64,000 bases of DNA from Mactra quadrangularis. Its lineage: Eukaryota; Mollusca; Bivalvia; Venerida; Mactridae. The notes under the pieces were generated by a model that saw only the letters and a program-made list of their open reading frames with translations, had not been told where the DNA came from and did no database searches. The translations under genes were made by a program, and so were the position numbers. Positions 49,799 through 60,535 of the stretch are shown here, in pieces. Position 1 is the stretch's first letter. Every line of letters begins with the position of its first letter. The DNA lies in NCBI GenBank assembly GCA_025267735.1, contig CM046311.1:33828895-33892894 (forward strand), written 5' to 3'.

Positions 49799-49940
49799 CT
49801 GAAAAAGATAAGAAGTAAATACATAAATTTGATATAAGTGTTAACATTTCCTACACAAAAAATGAAAATATGGATTATTCTGTTTATTATACAGGTAGCA
49901 TAAGAGACAATGATTTAATTGATCTTATTATATTTGGTTA

Positions 49941-50241
49941 GTTTTAATGCTGTAACAACATATTGTATAGGTCATATCACGGCGGTCAGACAATCTACTC
50001 GTCATTCAAAGCAAAGCCAACTTTCTGGGTTTAGCTATTAACTAGTTACTAGTCTATGCGCATACTTCCGCCATTGAACTGAAAACTGCCCTACATGATA
50101 GAAATCTGTGGTAGGAGGGAGAATGGTCATATTCATTATTTCGTAACAAAACTTCATGAAAGAATGGTCTGCCCTGGAATCGAACCTACAATCTTTCGAT
50201 CAGTAGATTTTTGCCCATCAGACTAAGCTAGCCGAGGTGCT
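49941..50241 (-). mobile_element. SINE family B, paralogue of 9981-10281
   Basis: Same position relative to the spectrin pseudogene and same orientation. Head near 50241-50160 with box B GGTTCGATTCC. Confidence 0.8.
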
Positions 50242-50837
50242 TACATTCAAAAATTATTATAATCAAGTTTTTAAAAATCATAAATATGTTGAAAGAACAC
50301 AGCAATGAATTTGTATAAAATATGAGCCGTACTCAATAGCGAAGCCGTTCTGAAGAACCTTCTCGGTCTATATTTGAATTCTAATATTTCGATCTAATTC
50401 AATTCAGGGAGTGTCATTTTAATTGGGGTGGGACCAAGACCCGAATTCCATATTTTAATTTGGTGATATGTAATGTCTCTGTAAGTAAATTATTGACTGT
50501 ACAAAATGTACATGATATACAAAACCTTTCAAAAGTTCTTAAACATATGAAAATTTTTAGAAGAATGATTTTGCCAACTCAAAAAAAGTTACTCAGATAG
50601 GATGTACTCCAATTGTAGTAAAATTACTTGTTTTATCATTCTGGTTTTTTTTTAAATTGTTTATCAGTTTGTTCTACAAATAGGTATTTTCGTAGGACAC
50701 TTTACTCTTGCGTCATATTATAAGTTTTATAATATGCGTCATTTCAACTGATAACATTTTGTAATTCAACGAAATAGGTGTTACTATTCATTGATTTCTC
50801 AAAATTCAAATTTCCATTTTACATCGGTTATACGAGA
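50242..50837. other. Non-coding, homologous to 10290-11617
   Basis: No gene. The CAAGGACA-word region of the first copy is missing. Confidence 0.45.
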
Positions 50838-51735
50838 CAGGGGCGGACCCAGGATTTTTTTCTAGGGGGGACTTTGTTGTCAAATGGAGGTCATGTTTTA
50901 AACGTTTGTAACCATTTTACGTTCATTTATCATGGATTAAAACGATATCATCAGGAGACTGGAACGTAATTTCTAGTGTATTTGTGTTTTTCAAACTTTA
51001 AATTGACGATATGGATGTAAGGATTATGTATGGAAATACACAAGCCAAGGCGCTGAAGTGAAGTGATGGGTCATTCATTGATTTTCCGAAAATGGCATGG
51101 ACGTTGCTGATGATTTCTTGAAACCAGTTCCATTATATTTAATTTATGCATGGCTTGGCTTTGGTAAAACAATAGTCAACCTACGCATTTACTGTATTAT
51201 GGCTGTATTAAGGAATTCAGTTCGAATTTCGGAGTTTATATTTGACAGCGTCAACGGTTGAGTGTCTGTTGAATTTGAATGGTGAAGTAAGTGATTTATA
51301 TCGAAATTATGTATTTGTAAAATCTCAAATAAATCTTTTTTGTGTCTTATATTTTTGTTTAATCTATCCTGAAATTGACAAAGACTTAAGAATTCTTTCG
51401 GCCGCCATGTTTGAAGCTACTGCTACTTGATGACGTAATAAGTGCGCGTGCACGCATTCAGCGCCTATTATGCATACTCGGCGAGTTAAAGGCGGCCAAA
51501 ATCGCATAATACGGTAAAAAGTCCCGTAATGGCCTTGTTGACTAGTCAATTTTTATACTAGATATAGTAACAAACGTATTCAATCTATGTAAATCCCCGA
51601 GCAAAAATTGCTTCATGCTACCTAAAAATGACTTACTGTCAATAAATACATTAATTGAAAGGTACATTTTGGAAATTCATGGGGGGAGTCCGGACCCCCT
51701 GATCCCCCGCTAGAACCATCTATGCGAGGGTATTT
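50838..51735 (-). mobile_element. GGCGGATCC-ended element without LINE
   Basis: GGGGCGGACCCAGG near 50840 and CCCGCTAGAACCATCTATG near 51704-51722 are its ends. The interior includes a GC-richer patch at 51395-51475 described separately. Confidence 0.5.
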
Positions 51736-52330
51736 AAAAATTGATTTCACAAGATACAGTGTCCTCTAAATAGGCCTTGGACAAAATCCAGTTTTTAGAA
51801 TAAAGTGATTCACATTTATCTATGAAACAGTATAGGAGCAAACTACAATATCAGCATTAATTAGTTAACTGCAAATGAGTCCAACTATATTATTATGTCA
51901 CATGAGTAAGTTTCAATTATAGTATAACAAAGTGCAAATACAAATCATTTTATCACAAAATTTATTTTGTCAATGAGCTTTTGAAGAGCAATGCATGTTG
52001 AATTACATCCTATGAAAAATCCGATTTTGTAAAGTCAAGAATACTGACAAAGTTTTCCGGATAGGGTGCTTTACCTGTTCCCTTTTAATGACAGTGGTTG
52101 CAAATTCTACATATCCAGCCCTTGGTATCGTACTTCGTGAATTGAACATTTGATGTGGCGTAGCTGTAGAGTTTTTGAAAAAAGGATAAATATACGCCAT
52201 TTTTAGATTTTTCAAAACAAACTTATACGATAAATTATCATAAGACAAAAAACATAAAAAACGATAGCTGTGTAACTAGCTTTACAAATATTTACAAACT
52301 TATTTATATTTTAGTTGTTTTTTCTTGGGG
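51736..52330. other. Non-coding spacer
   Basis: The first 80 bp are homologous to 14866-14960; the rest is AT-rich with nothing recognised. Confidence 0.4.
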
Positions 52331-52465
52331 GGATCACGCCGTAGCATAACATTGTATAGGTATCATTTCATGACTAACCCCGCGAAAAAATCCCCACCTG
52401 ATTATCGAACCCACGACCTATCGATCAGTAGACTTGTGTGCTATCAACAGAGCTAGCTGGGCTGC
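52331..52465 (-). mobile_element. SINE family B with internal deletion, no nested SINE A
   Basis: Tail (ATTGTATAGG, ACGCCGTAGC) and a complete head (AGCCCAGCTAGCTCTGTTGA; box B GGGTTCGATAATC) are joined with most of the body lost. Its flank GGTGATATTACATCCTAAATA equals that beside the SINE A/B pairs at 859 and 23055. Confidence 0.75.
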
Positions 52466-53071
52466 TGCTTGGTGATATTACATCCTAAATAAATTTCAGT
52501 TTAGTTTACGGCCTTACAGACGAAACCTTTTTTGATGTGACATGCTTTAAAAATCTTTGTACACGACTTAAAACTACATTTTAAGAATGGAAGCTCTTGT
52601 CCTGCTAATTTTAGAAAGAAAGGAATAGTTTTACATTTCCAAACATATTTATATCGATTTACATGTAAAACTTATGAACCTTAGAGCAGTGTTAATAATA
52701 AGCAAGCTTACCAAAGGACTTTAAGATAATGCCACTTGACAAATGTGGTAGCTATTGGCGATATGGCTTTAGACAAGGACATTTTAAAGATGATCTTTTA
52801 AACCTCTAAAAACCTATTACTTTCATATTCTTTTTACAGGACTTTAGGTAATACCTCATGTAATATGGGAGCTCTGGCCTTAATTTTTGACAATTAAATA
52901 TTTTGATAAATTATAGACGACAGACAGACGAACGCTGGAAAGCTGTAAAACAGATTCCACGTTTTTGACTGGGCGGAGTTAAAATATAATAGGGTGGAGC
53001 TATTTGGGTGGGCGGGATTTGCTTGAATGTTATCTGCTCTGTCTGATTGTTGTACATAAAGATTTTACGGT
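52466..53071. other. Gene 6 upstream flank, unlike genes 1-5 near the start
   Basis: GACAGACAGACGAACGCTGG at about 52917 recurs upstream of genes 2 and 3. About 52975-53025 carries GGGCGGAG and GGGCGGGAT (GC-box-like) and no TATA-like box. Confidence 0.45.
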
Positions 53072-53114
53072 GAAAACGAAACAAGAAGATTAAAGTTTCA
53101 CAATCAAGGTGAAA
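53072..53114 (+). promoter_or_regulatory. Gene 6 ISRE-like motif
   Basis: GAAAACGAAAC at 53072-53082, exact, 32 nt before ATG. Homology with the other promoters begins only about 10 bp upstream of the motif. Confidence 0.5.
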
Positions 53115-53458
53115 ATGGCAGACGGCGGCAATATTCGAGTTAATTTGTCGGAGGAAGCATTTAACCATATCTGTACTGTGTGTGACCGAGGGAATAAAAT
53201 TAAGGAAGCTGTTAAATATTGCATAGAGTGTAAGGATTATTGTTGCCAACAATGTACAGATATGCACAAATTGTTTACGCTTTTTTCTGGTCACAGTTTA
53301 ATGGACGTTGAACAAGGAAATCAATCTGGAAACCAAGCAACAAATTTACCAGAGTTCCCGACGGAAAGGTGCTGCATACATAAGGGAAAGATCATCGATA
53401 TGTATTGCCAAGAACATGATTCTGTTGGTTGTTATGCATGTATAGCAACGGAACACAA
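53115..53458 (+). CDS. Gene 6 exon 1: double B-box
   Basis: ATG at 53115; the in-frame GTG at 53109 is rejected. Gene-4-like subtype (CTVCDRGNKIKEAV, IECKDYCC, HKLFT). All zinc ligands present. Donor AA|GTAAGT after 53458. Confidence 0.9.
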
Positions 53459-55017
53459 GTAAGTGTTAAAAGAATTAACTTAACTCTATCATTACAGTGG
53501 CTAGAGATACGGTACCGTAACTCTACACCTAGGTTCTAGAGTTACGGAAGTTCCGTAACTGTAGACAACTCCTTTGTCTAAAAAGTCACACTGCACAAAA
53601 TTAAGTACGCGACAAGCTATTATCGGTGGACCAAACGTTTAACTTAACATTTAAATCATTTAAACAACCGTATATCTCGTGAAATTTCACGGTTATTTTA
53701 TCTGAAGAGTCGGAGACAAACGACTGTTGCACTCATGGCACAAAAAGTTATAACCCCTTCGTAGCACTTTCATTCTTGTGAAAAATAATAAATGGACCAG
53801 CGTAATACACCTGATACATTTGCCTCAATTAAATATATACAAATATGGTTTCTAGTGAATGTTTGTTGAGGTGAAATTGGTGCTATCAGTACACTTTTTG
53901 TCTAGGGCATCTGACCCATTGAGCATAAGGAACTGATGAAACTTAGTCACGTTTAAAGAGTTGTACAGTATACCACACGTTTCATTTATCACGTGATCTG
54001 TGTAGTAAACAGTAGGGTACGTCCGAGGACAACTGTCAAAATTTATCAGACGTATGAATTAGCGAGGCAGAATGAAATAAAGAAGCTTCATTTTGGTAAT
54101 AGTAAAATTACGCAAAAACTAATGTATTGAACTATAATTCGTAAATAAATTACTTTTCCCACGTTTATTTGGAATGTTTTTATGCATTTTGACAATTATT
54201 TTTCTTAGGCGTCGAAATAACACGTGACCGGGTCCGCGCATGCGTGAATTACGTAAATAAACCGGAAATTCATAGTACGGCGAAATCAGATCCTCGTCGA
54301 AAACAGATGCCGTCAGGATATATGTGTTGAATGCGACGTTAACAAACAAAAAACAAACAAACAAACAAACTAGAAAAGTACATTCCACTTTTCTATCATA
54401 TTTTTGTTGATATTTTATATTTGAAACAAATCCAAATCCTTCCTGAAAAAAACAGGACCATTATCTGAAAACTGTCATGGCGGCTAAAAATAGATGACCT
54501 ACTTTTGAATTTCTACCGAATTTAGCTATTTGTGAGGTTATAATTAGCTGTCACATGACTTTATGAGCAGAAGACAGGAATGGCTACCTGCCATGTGCTT
54601 GTTTTGCAAAAACATACTTTTAAACAATTTTTAATGGATTGCACTGACATAGAAAAAGGTAATAAGGATTTACTGAAAAATATTCACCTCACAAAATATT
54701 CATTTTAAAAACCTGTTTCTTGCGCATTATTCTCGTTTGACGGTTGAAGTTGCGTCGATTGTTTACTTTACATTGTGCACACGAGTTGATGACGTCGTAC
54801 GCAATAATATAGCAAAGTAAACAACTTTTTTATGAAAGGTTCGAGATCAGATGAGGTCCGAGAACAGGTGTGTGTATTATTTGACAACATTAAACATGCA
54901 CTTCATTAGTTTCCGTATCGATTTACGGATTAGCCCGTATACGTTCGTCAAGTTTCGTTGCTTAAATAAGTGACAATACAAGGTATGGATAAAAATGTAA
55001 CAATTGTATTATATCAA

Positions 55018-55090
55018 ACGGTTTGTGGTGCAGAGGTAAAGTACTGACTTGTCAATCGAAATACCCCGGGTTCGATTCCCGCACAGGTTG
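55018..55090 (+). other. tRNA-like segment
   Basis: TGGTGCAGAGGTAAAGTA resembles box A and GGGTTCGATTCCC is a canonical box B with a pairable T-arm. The acceptor ends pair only with several G-U pairs, and the anticodon stem does not fold well. Probably a SINE-type relic, not a working tRNA. Confidence 0.4.
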
Positions 55091-55431
55091 ATATTTTTTT
55101 TTAATTTAGCAAATACAAGTAACATAGTAGCAACACTATGGCTTACTTATTACTTTTACTAATTGACTGAATATTAATTATTTATCATTTAATGACATTT
55201 GTTTTCTCTTCATTATCATACTATTTTCTTTATTCATATTTTTATTATAATTTTGTAACATGGTTAAAGACTGAAGGACTTTCATAAATGAAAACGTCCA
55301 TTATGTGTGTAATACACTTTCGCTCAGGTTTTTTTTTTAAATCATGGAATCAGTGCGCCGTCGTGTTAACAATTATTTGTAAAGCATGTACCGTTTATGT
55401 TTAAAATGCAAAAAAATAAGATTTTATATGG

Positions 55432-55493
55432 GATCGAACCTGTAGGCTCTTGATTGTGAGGTGGTACATTTTACCACTACACCAAGTTTTTAG
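55432..55493 (-). other. tRNA-like segment, opposite strand
   Basis: Minus strand TTGGTGTAGTGGTAAAATG (box A-like) and GGTTCGATCCC (box B). Weak stems. Confidence 0.35.
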
Positions 55494-55747
55494 ATGCCTC
55501 TTTGTGTCCTATTTTTAAACCTTAAAGTAATATAGTCGTGAATTTAGGGAGATTTCCTACGGAAATTCACGACTATGTATACAGTGCATGTTTAATGTTG
55601 CCAAATAATACGATAAACATCAGGAAATTTGTTTATATTCATTATTACTCGAAATAAACAAATATTTTCCGACGTGACTTATCCTATCGTTATTTAAAAC
55701 GCCATTTTGGATATATTACTAATAAACTTACCGGATGTTCGGCAATA

Positions 55748-57340
55748 CGCTTGTGGAACAGGCTCCCTGACAGTGTAGCTACAGCATCTTCCCTTGAGGC
55801 ATTCAAGGAGAGCCTGTCAGTGATCTAATGACTTAAATGCCTGTACAAAGTTTTATTGATTTTAATGATCACCTACCATTTTAATTGTTAAACTTGCACC
55901 CCACGATGACGTTGTTTCTTGTCATTACTGTAGGACAATTTCCGAATAGGCAGTGGCTAGAGTTACGGTACCGTAACCCAGGTTCTAGAGTTACGGACGT
56001 TCCGTAACTGTAGACAACCCTGTTAGGGCTGTCTAGAGTTACGGAAGTCAAATAACATGCGTATGTTTCAACTTTTTAACATGGAAACACTTGTTTTATA
56101 TTCAATATTACTCGAAATAAACAAATATTTACCGACGTGACTTATCCATTTGTTATTACACCCGCCATCTTGGATATGACTAATAAACTTACCGGATGTT
56201 TAACATACGGGGATATGACGTTGTCGTCTCATAGTGTCACACACTTAGATTACTTTTCAAGAGCGATTTGTTACATAGTTTGGACCGAATATGTCTCATT
56301 TGGACAGAATCAAAAGCAAATTGTCTTCAATTTGATAAAAAAATGTTGATAAATGATATATTTTTCATTGTCACGTTTAAAAGCGGCGATCTTGACTTAA
56401 ATCATTAACCAATTCATTGAATTTAAAAATGTCTGCAATTTTCCCCAAGATTTGCATACTAATTAAAGAATCACGGTGTTTTATTACATGTATATTGTAC
56501 GATAAGTATACTGAGCTTTTTTTGTGGAATTTGCGAATTTAATTGAAGAGACAAAAATGCGATTTTTTACTAGATAACTGCCGAGTTTATAGTAAAATTG
56601 CTGACTTTTGGTTATGAATATGAATGGGTATTTTTTTAATGAGATCGTTTATAGTTTCGTTAAATTTTTAAAGATTTGGTGAGGAATGATACGCTGGATT
56701 TTTTTACAAAAACATCGACATTCTAACTATTCATTTAACGTATTTCCCCAAGTACTAAGCTCTTTTTATCAAGCTAAATTCCCATTTTGTTCACGAAATT
56801 TAAGTCATTTAAACGTTCGAAAATCGCCGACTTTCTTACGAGAGACTCTTGCAAATTATTCACAAGTAAAAGTACTTTAAGAATCGACTATTTCCTATAA
56901 ATATTTCCTATAAATTCCGTACAAAAATTATACATATTCAGTCCAAATTATAATCACACTCTATAACTTATCGCTCAAGTAAACTTATGATGTGACACTT
57001 CGAAGACGACAACGACATATCGCCGTATATTAAACATCCGGTAAGTCTATTAGTCATATCCAAAATGGCGGGTGTAATAACAATTGAATAGGTCACGTCG
57101 GTAAATATTTGTTTATTTCGAGTAATAATGAATATAAACAAGTTTTTCAATGTTTAAAAGTTGAAACATACGCATGTAATTTGACTTCCGTAACTCTAGA
57201 CAACCCCGGCAGGGTTGTCTACAGTTACGGAACTTCCATAACTCTAGAACCTGGGTCTAGAGTTACGGTACCGTAACTCTAGCCACTGCCTTCCGAATAA
57301 GGAATCTGTTCAGTAAAGGGAAAGGTAGAAGAAGAAAGTA
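55748..57340 (+). pseudogene. LINE 3' end fragment interrupted by a MULE-like element
   Basis: 55748-55828 reads RLWNRLPDSVATASS and FKESLSVI with a stop, the usual C-terminus of CR1/Jockey-type LINE ORFs. The 3' UTR runs to 55948, is cut by the element 55949-57290, and resumes to a GTAGAAGAAGAAAG tail near 57340, typical of such LINE ends. Confidence 0.65.
55949..57290. mobile_element. MULE-like non-autonomous element, 1,342 bp, with 9-bp TSD
   Basis: TTCCGAATA is duplicated exactly at 55940-55948 and 57291-57299. Inverted ends begin GGCAGTGGCTAGAGTTACGG and extend about 350 bp inwards with mismatches (compare 56090-56290 with 56960-57160). Long inverted repeats and a 9-bp duplication fit Mutator-like elements. 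No transposase; 60-70-codon open frames within are chance. Confidence 0.8.
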
Positions 57341-59002
57341 TCACACAATAAGTTTACTTGAGCAATAACTAAATTATAGAGTTTGATTTTAATTTGAAAA
57401 GAATTAAAATATTTTTCATTGACGATTTCTTTAGTATTTTTACTGTAAAAAATCTTAATTGTCTTGTAAAAAAACCGGCGATTTTCGAATGCAAAATTTA
57501 CCATTATTTTGGACAGAATCAGGAGCAAAATGTCTTCAATTTGATAATAATGTTGATAAATGATACATTTTTACATTGTCAATTCCCCCAAGATTTACAT
57601 ACTAAAGAATCACGGCGCTTTACCTACATGTACATTGTACTATGGAACTATAGGTAATTTAATTGAAAAAAAACACGCGATTTTTCTACTACTCAGATAA
57701 CTGCCGAGTATTTAGTAAAATTGCTGAGTTTTGGTTATAAATAGTATTTACTAACACGAGAACGTTTATATTCTCGTTAAAATTTTAAAGATTTAATGTG
57801 GAATGACAAAGTGGATTTTTCTCAAAAACATCGACTGTCTAACAATTCATTTAAGGGTTAATCATTTATTGAAATTGAAAAAATCTATTAAGTGGGTGGG
57901 GTAACTAATTATATCTAAATATCCATAAATTACAAATAATTTGATGTATTTTGTAAGTAATGCATTAAGTGTATAGATGTGACAGTGAAAAAATAAAAAA
58001 AAACTCAACAAATAAGACATTTCGAAAGAAATGAAAACATTTATTCTAACCTTGAAATGGAATTTCGAACGTCATTCCAAACACATAATTATTTAAAGTT
58101 CTTTTTTCCTAACTCTATACCTTATCGCTCAAGTAAACTTAGTATGTGATACTTTGAAGACGACAACGTCATATCGCCGTATATTAAACATCCGGTAAGT
58201 TTATTAGTAATATCCACAATGGCGCTTGTAATAACGATTGGTAATTTCGAGTGATAATGAAGTTTTCCGGTGTTTTTAAGTTGAAACATACGCAAGTTAT
58301 ATGACTTCCGTAACTCTAGCCTACCCTTGCAAGGATTGTCTACAGTTAAGGAAATTCCGTAACTCTAGAACCTGGGTCTAGAGTTACTGTACCGTAACTC
58401 TAGCCACTGCCTTGAATTAATTACTGATATTTATTTATTGAAAGAAGATCTTCCAGTATGTGTAAGTGACTAGTGGGGGTGTTAATCTGTCATTAAGACA
58501 AGTATATTTGTTCTAATAATAAGTTACATATATTCGGCTAAAAATAATTATACATGAGTAGTGTTATATCGTTATCATAAATGAACTAGTTTTGAATTTA
58601 GATATACGCGTCGTTTAATATGTCATGCATAATCATGTAATGATAAATTTGGTATTAATAAAGCAGATCATGTTTATAGTCGTAATTTTTAGAAAACATG
58701 CTGTTTTCTGTACGAAAACAATTAAACTGGTACTCAATCTATTTTTGAAAATTGATGTTGGTCAAAATTTAGAACTCTGACAGTTAAGTTAACTCAGTTA
58801 TGCTTAAGTTATAAATAGATATATTATATATAAATAGTTTTATTCATATGTAATTCATATGCATCCTTTTAAATTAACATCATTGTATAGTCAGATTTTA
58901 TCCGGTGAGCCGTGACTTCACTTTCATAAAAGGTAACTCAGCTAAGTTAACCATCCAACTGATTACTGCTTTCATTATAATAATACTAGAGTGATTTATA
59001 TG

Positions 59003-59083
59003 TCTCCGTGGTCGTGACGGTTATACACTTGGATTGAGGTACATTGATATTGTTTCTCCGGGTTCGAATCCTGCCTGGTACCA
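59003..59083 (+). other. tRNA-like segment
   Basis: CCGTGGTCGTGACGGTTATA is box A-like; GGGTTCGAATCCTG is box B. The long middle would suit a serine- or leucine-type variable arm. Folding is uncertain. Confidence 0.4.
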
Positions 59084-59738
59084 TTTATTTTTTATTATTA
59101 TTTTTGACGTCATGGATATAGTTCTATTTTGATAACCTGTCACAACTTGAATAATTACACGGTCACTACTTAATCTGTCAATTTTGCTTCCTTTCGAACT
59201 TGTTATTTCCCTGAAATTCAAAATCGCCGCATATAAAGTTAAATCAAAGATAATTACTATTGGTCCGTGGATTAATTAAAAAGAAGTTGATTAAATACAC
59301 ATTCAGTGACCGTGTAATTATTCAAGTTGTGACAGGTTAATAAAATAGAACTATACATTAATCGAAATTTCTGTTCAGCACGCAGCAAAATGTGAATAAA
59401 AAATAGAATAATTATGCACATTAGTCTTCGTCTGTGCTTAGTTATTGCTCCGATGTCTTACACTACACTGTAGACTGCTTCTGATTGGAGTGATTCTAAA
59501 GTAATTGTATAGAACGTACATGAGAAAGCGAAGCAGAAGGAGATGCAGATAACATTGGCACATTCGTTAAATAGGACTCTTTTCCGATTTCTATACAGCC
59601 ACTGCAAGTTAATCCGAATATATGTATTTTTTTGGATATATGGCTGGTTAGAAAAAAGAAAAAATAATAAAATGTAACTATAACAATAATATATGATATG
59701 ATACATGTATATATTAATTCAAGAATGAATAAAAAATA

Positions 59739-59818
59739 TGGAGGCGTTGAAGTTCGAACCCCTGTAGTGAAATTAATGCATGTGACATATTTTACGCCTT
59801 CGTTACCGAATGCGCTGT
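59739..59818 (-). other. tRNA-like segment, opposite strand
   Basis: Minus strand GCGCATTCGGTAACGAAGGC (box A-like) and GGGGTTCGAACTTC (box B), ending near GGCGTTGAAG..CGCCTCC. Confidence 0.4.
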
Positions 59819-60535
59819 TTTAAACACTGATTCTTATAGCACTATATCATTTGGCTTTATACTTAATATATTATAGTTTGTATTGATTTTCAGTGTTGTA
59901 TAGTACGTAAAATTAGACCCCGTTTATTCAACACATTATCCTCATGGCCACGGTGTATTCGAGCATTAATACTACATTCGTATTCAATGTAATGAATATT
60001 CTTGCATAAAGGTCAGGTCGGGGTCAAACTTTACACACACTATTTACTGGTTATACCTATCGTCATGGTTAAGATTAGACTCGTCCAACCTGTCACGGCT
60101 CACCGAATAAAATCGGACTATACATGCGTTCTTCAAAGTGCAGAAGTTTAAATGTCAATGCCTAGAAGGGTTGTGTTAACGTTTCATTGTGTGAAATTTT
60201 GTCTAATTGATGTACAACATTAAAGTTCATTTGGTGAAAAATTAAACATTTTGTCTTACACTTGTATCAATTTAAGTACTTAAGAAGGAAAGAAATGTCT
60301 TATAGAATTCCTTAAAACGGTAAAAGAAAATTTCTGTTTCAATATACATGTACTCATGTCTTGATTATCACGAATTCTTAAATCCAATCTTTTCATAAAA
60401 ATTTGATAATTAATTTGTTTTCTTGTTGTTTGAATCAGCAAAAGAGGAACATCTGTTACCGAGATGTTATAAGCGTTTGTTTTTGTATCAGTTTCTGTAT
60501 ACATGTAAGTGTTTAATGAGTGTGTTACATTTCAG

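Larger units (their letters stand above)
54874..55611. mobile_element. Inverted-repeat element containing opposed tRNA-like segments
   Basis: A 28-bp arm at 54874-54901 (GTATTATTTGACAACATTAA) is the near-exact complement of 55584-55611. Inside, tRNA-like boxes face each other (55018-55090 +, 55432-55493 -). A 14-bp-arm hairpin (ATAGTCGTGAATTT) lies at 55530-55573. No protein. Confidence 0.6.
53497..58412. mobile_element. Composite insertion with GTGGCTAGAG...CTCTAGCCAC ends
   Basis: CAGTGGCTAGAGATACGGTA at 53496 and ACCGTAACTCTAGCCACTGC ending 58410 are inverted. Native intron resumes at TTACTGATATTTATTTATTG. The right kilobase (about 57490-58412) is homologous to the right half of the complete element at 55949-57290, so the outer element is a second, disrupted copy. 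No clear target duplication found. Confidence 0.55.
58884..60124. mobile_element. Inverted-repeat element, 1,241 bp, with opposed tRNA-like segments
   Basis: About 33 bp at 58884-58916 (TGTATAGTCAGATTTTATCC) matches the complement of 60092-60124 with few changes. A second internal inverted pair (about 47 bp, GTGACCGTGTAATTATTCAA) lies at 59121-59169 and 59305-59351. tRNA-like boxes at 59003-59083 (+) and 59739-59818 (-). The gene 5 intron near 41285 shows the uninterrupted target region. Confidence 0.7.
53459..60535 (+). other. Gene 6 intron, 7,077 bp, heavily inserted
   Basis: Donor GTAAGTGT and acceptor CATTTCAG followed by G. Remaining native sequence is at 53459-53496, about 58413-58883 and 60125-60535. 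The rest is a composite of at least four elements (53497-58412) plus one at 58884-60124. Confidence 0.8.

Noticed and set aside
49642..49824. Intact EF-hand frame as a separate small calcium-binding gene
   Set aside because: It is one exon of the alpha-spectrin pseudogene with splice sites at both ends, and the next exon has stops.
54119..54388. 89-codon minus-strand frame with a hydrophobic start
   Set aside because: No homology recognised; partly made of an AAAC microsatellite; lies inside a nested insertion.
55018..55090. Functional tRNA gene with anticodon GTC
   Set aside because: Box B is good but the anticodon stem does not pair and the acceptor needs several G-U pairs; it sits inside an inverted-repeat element.
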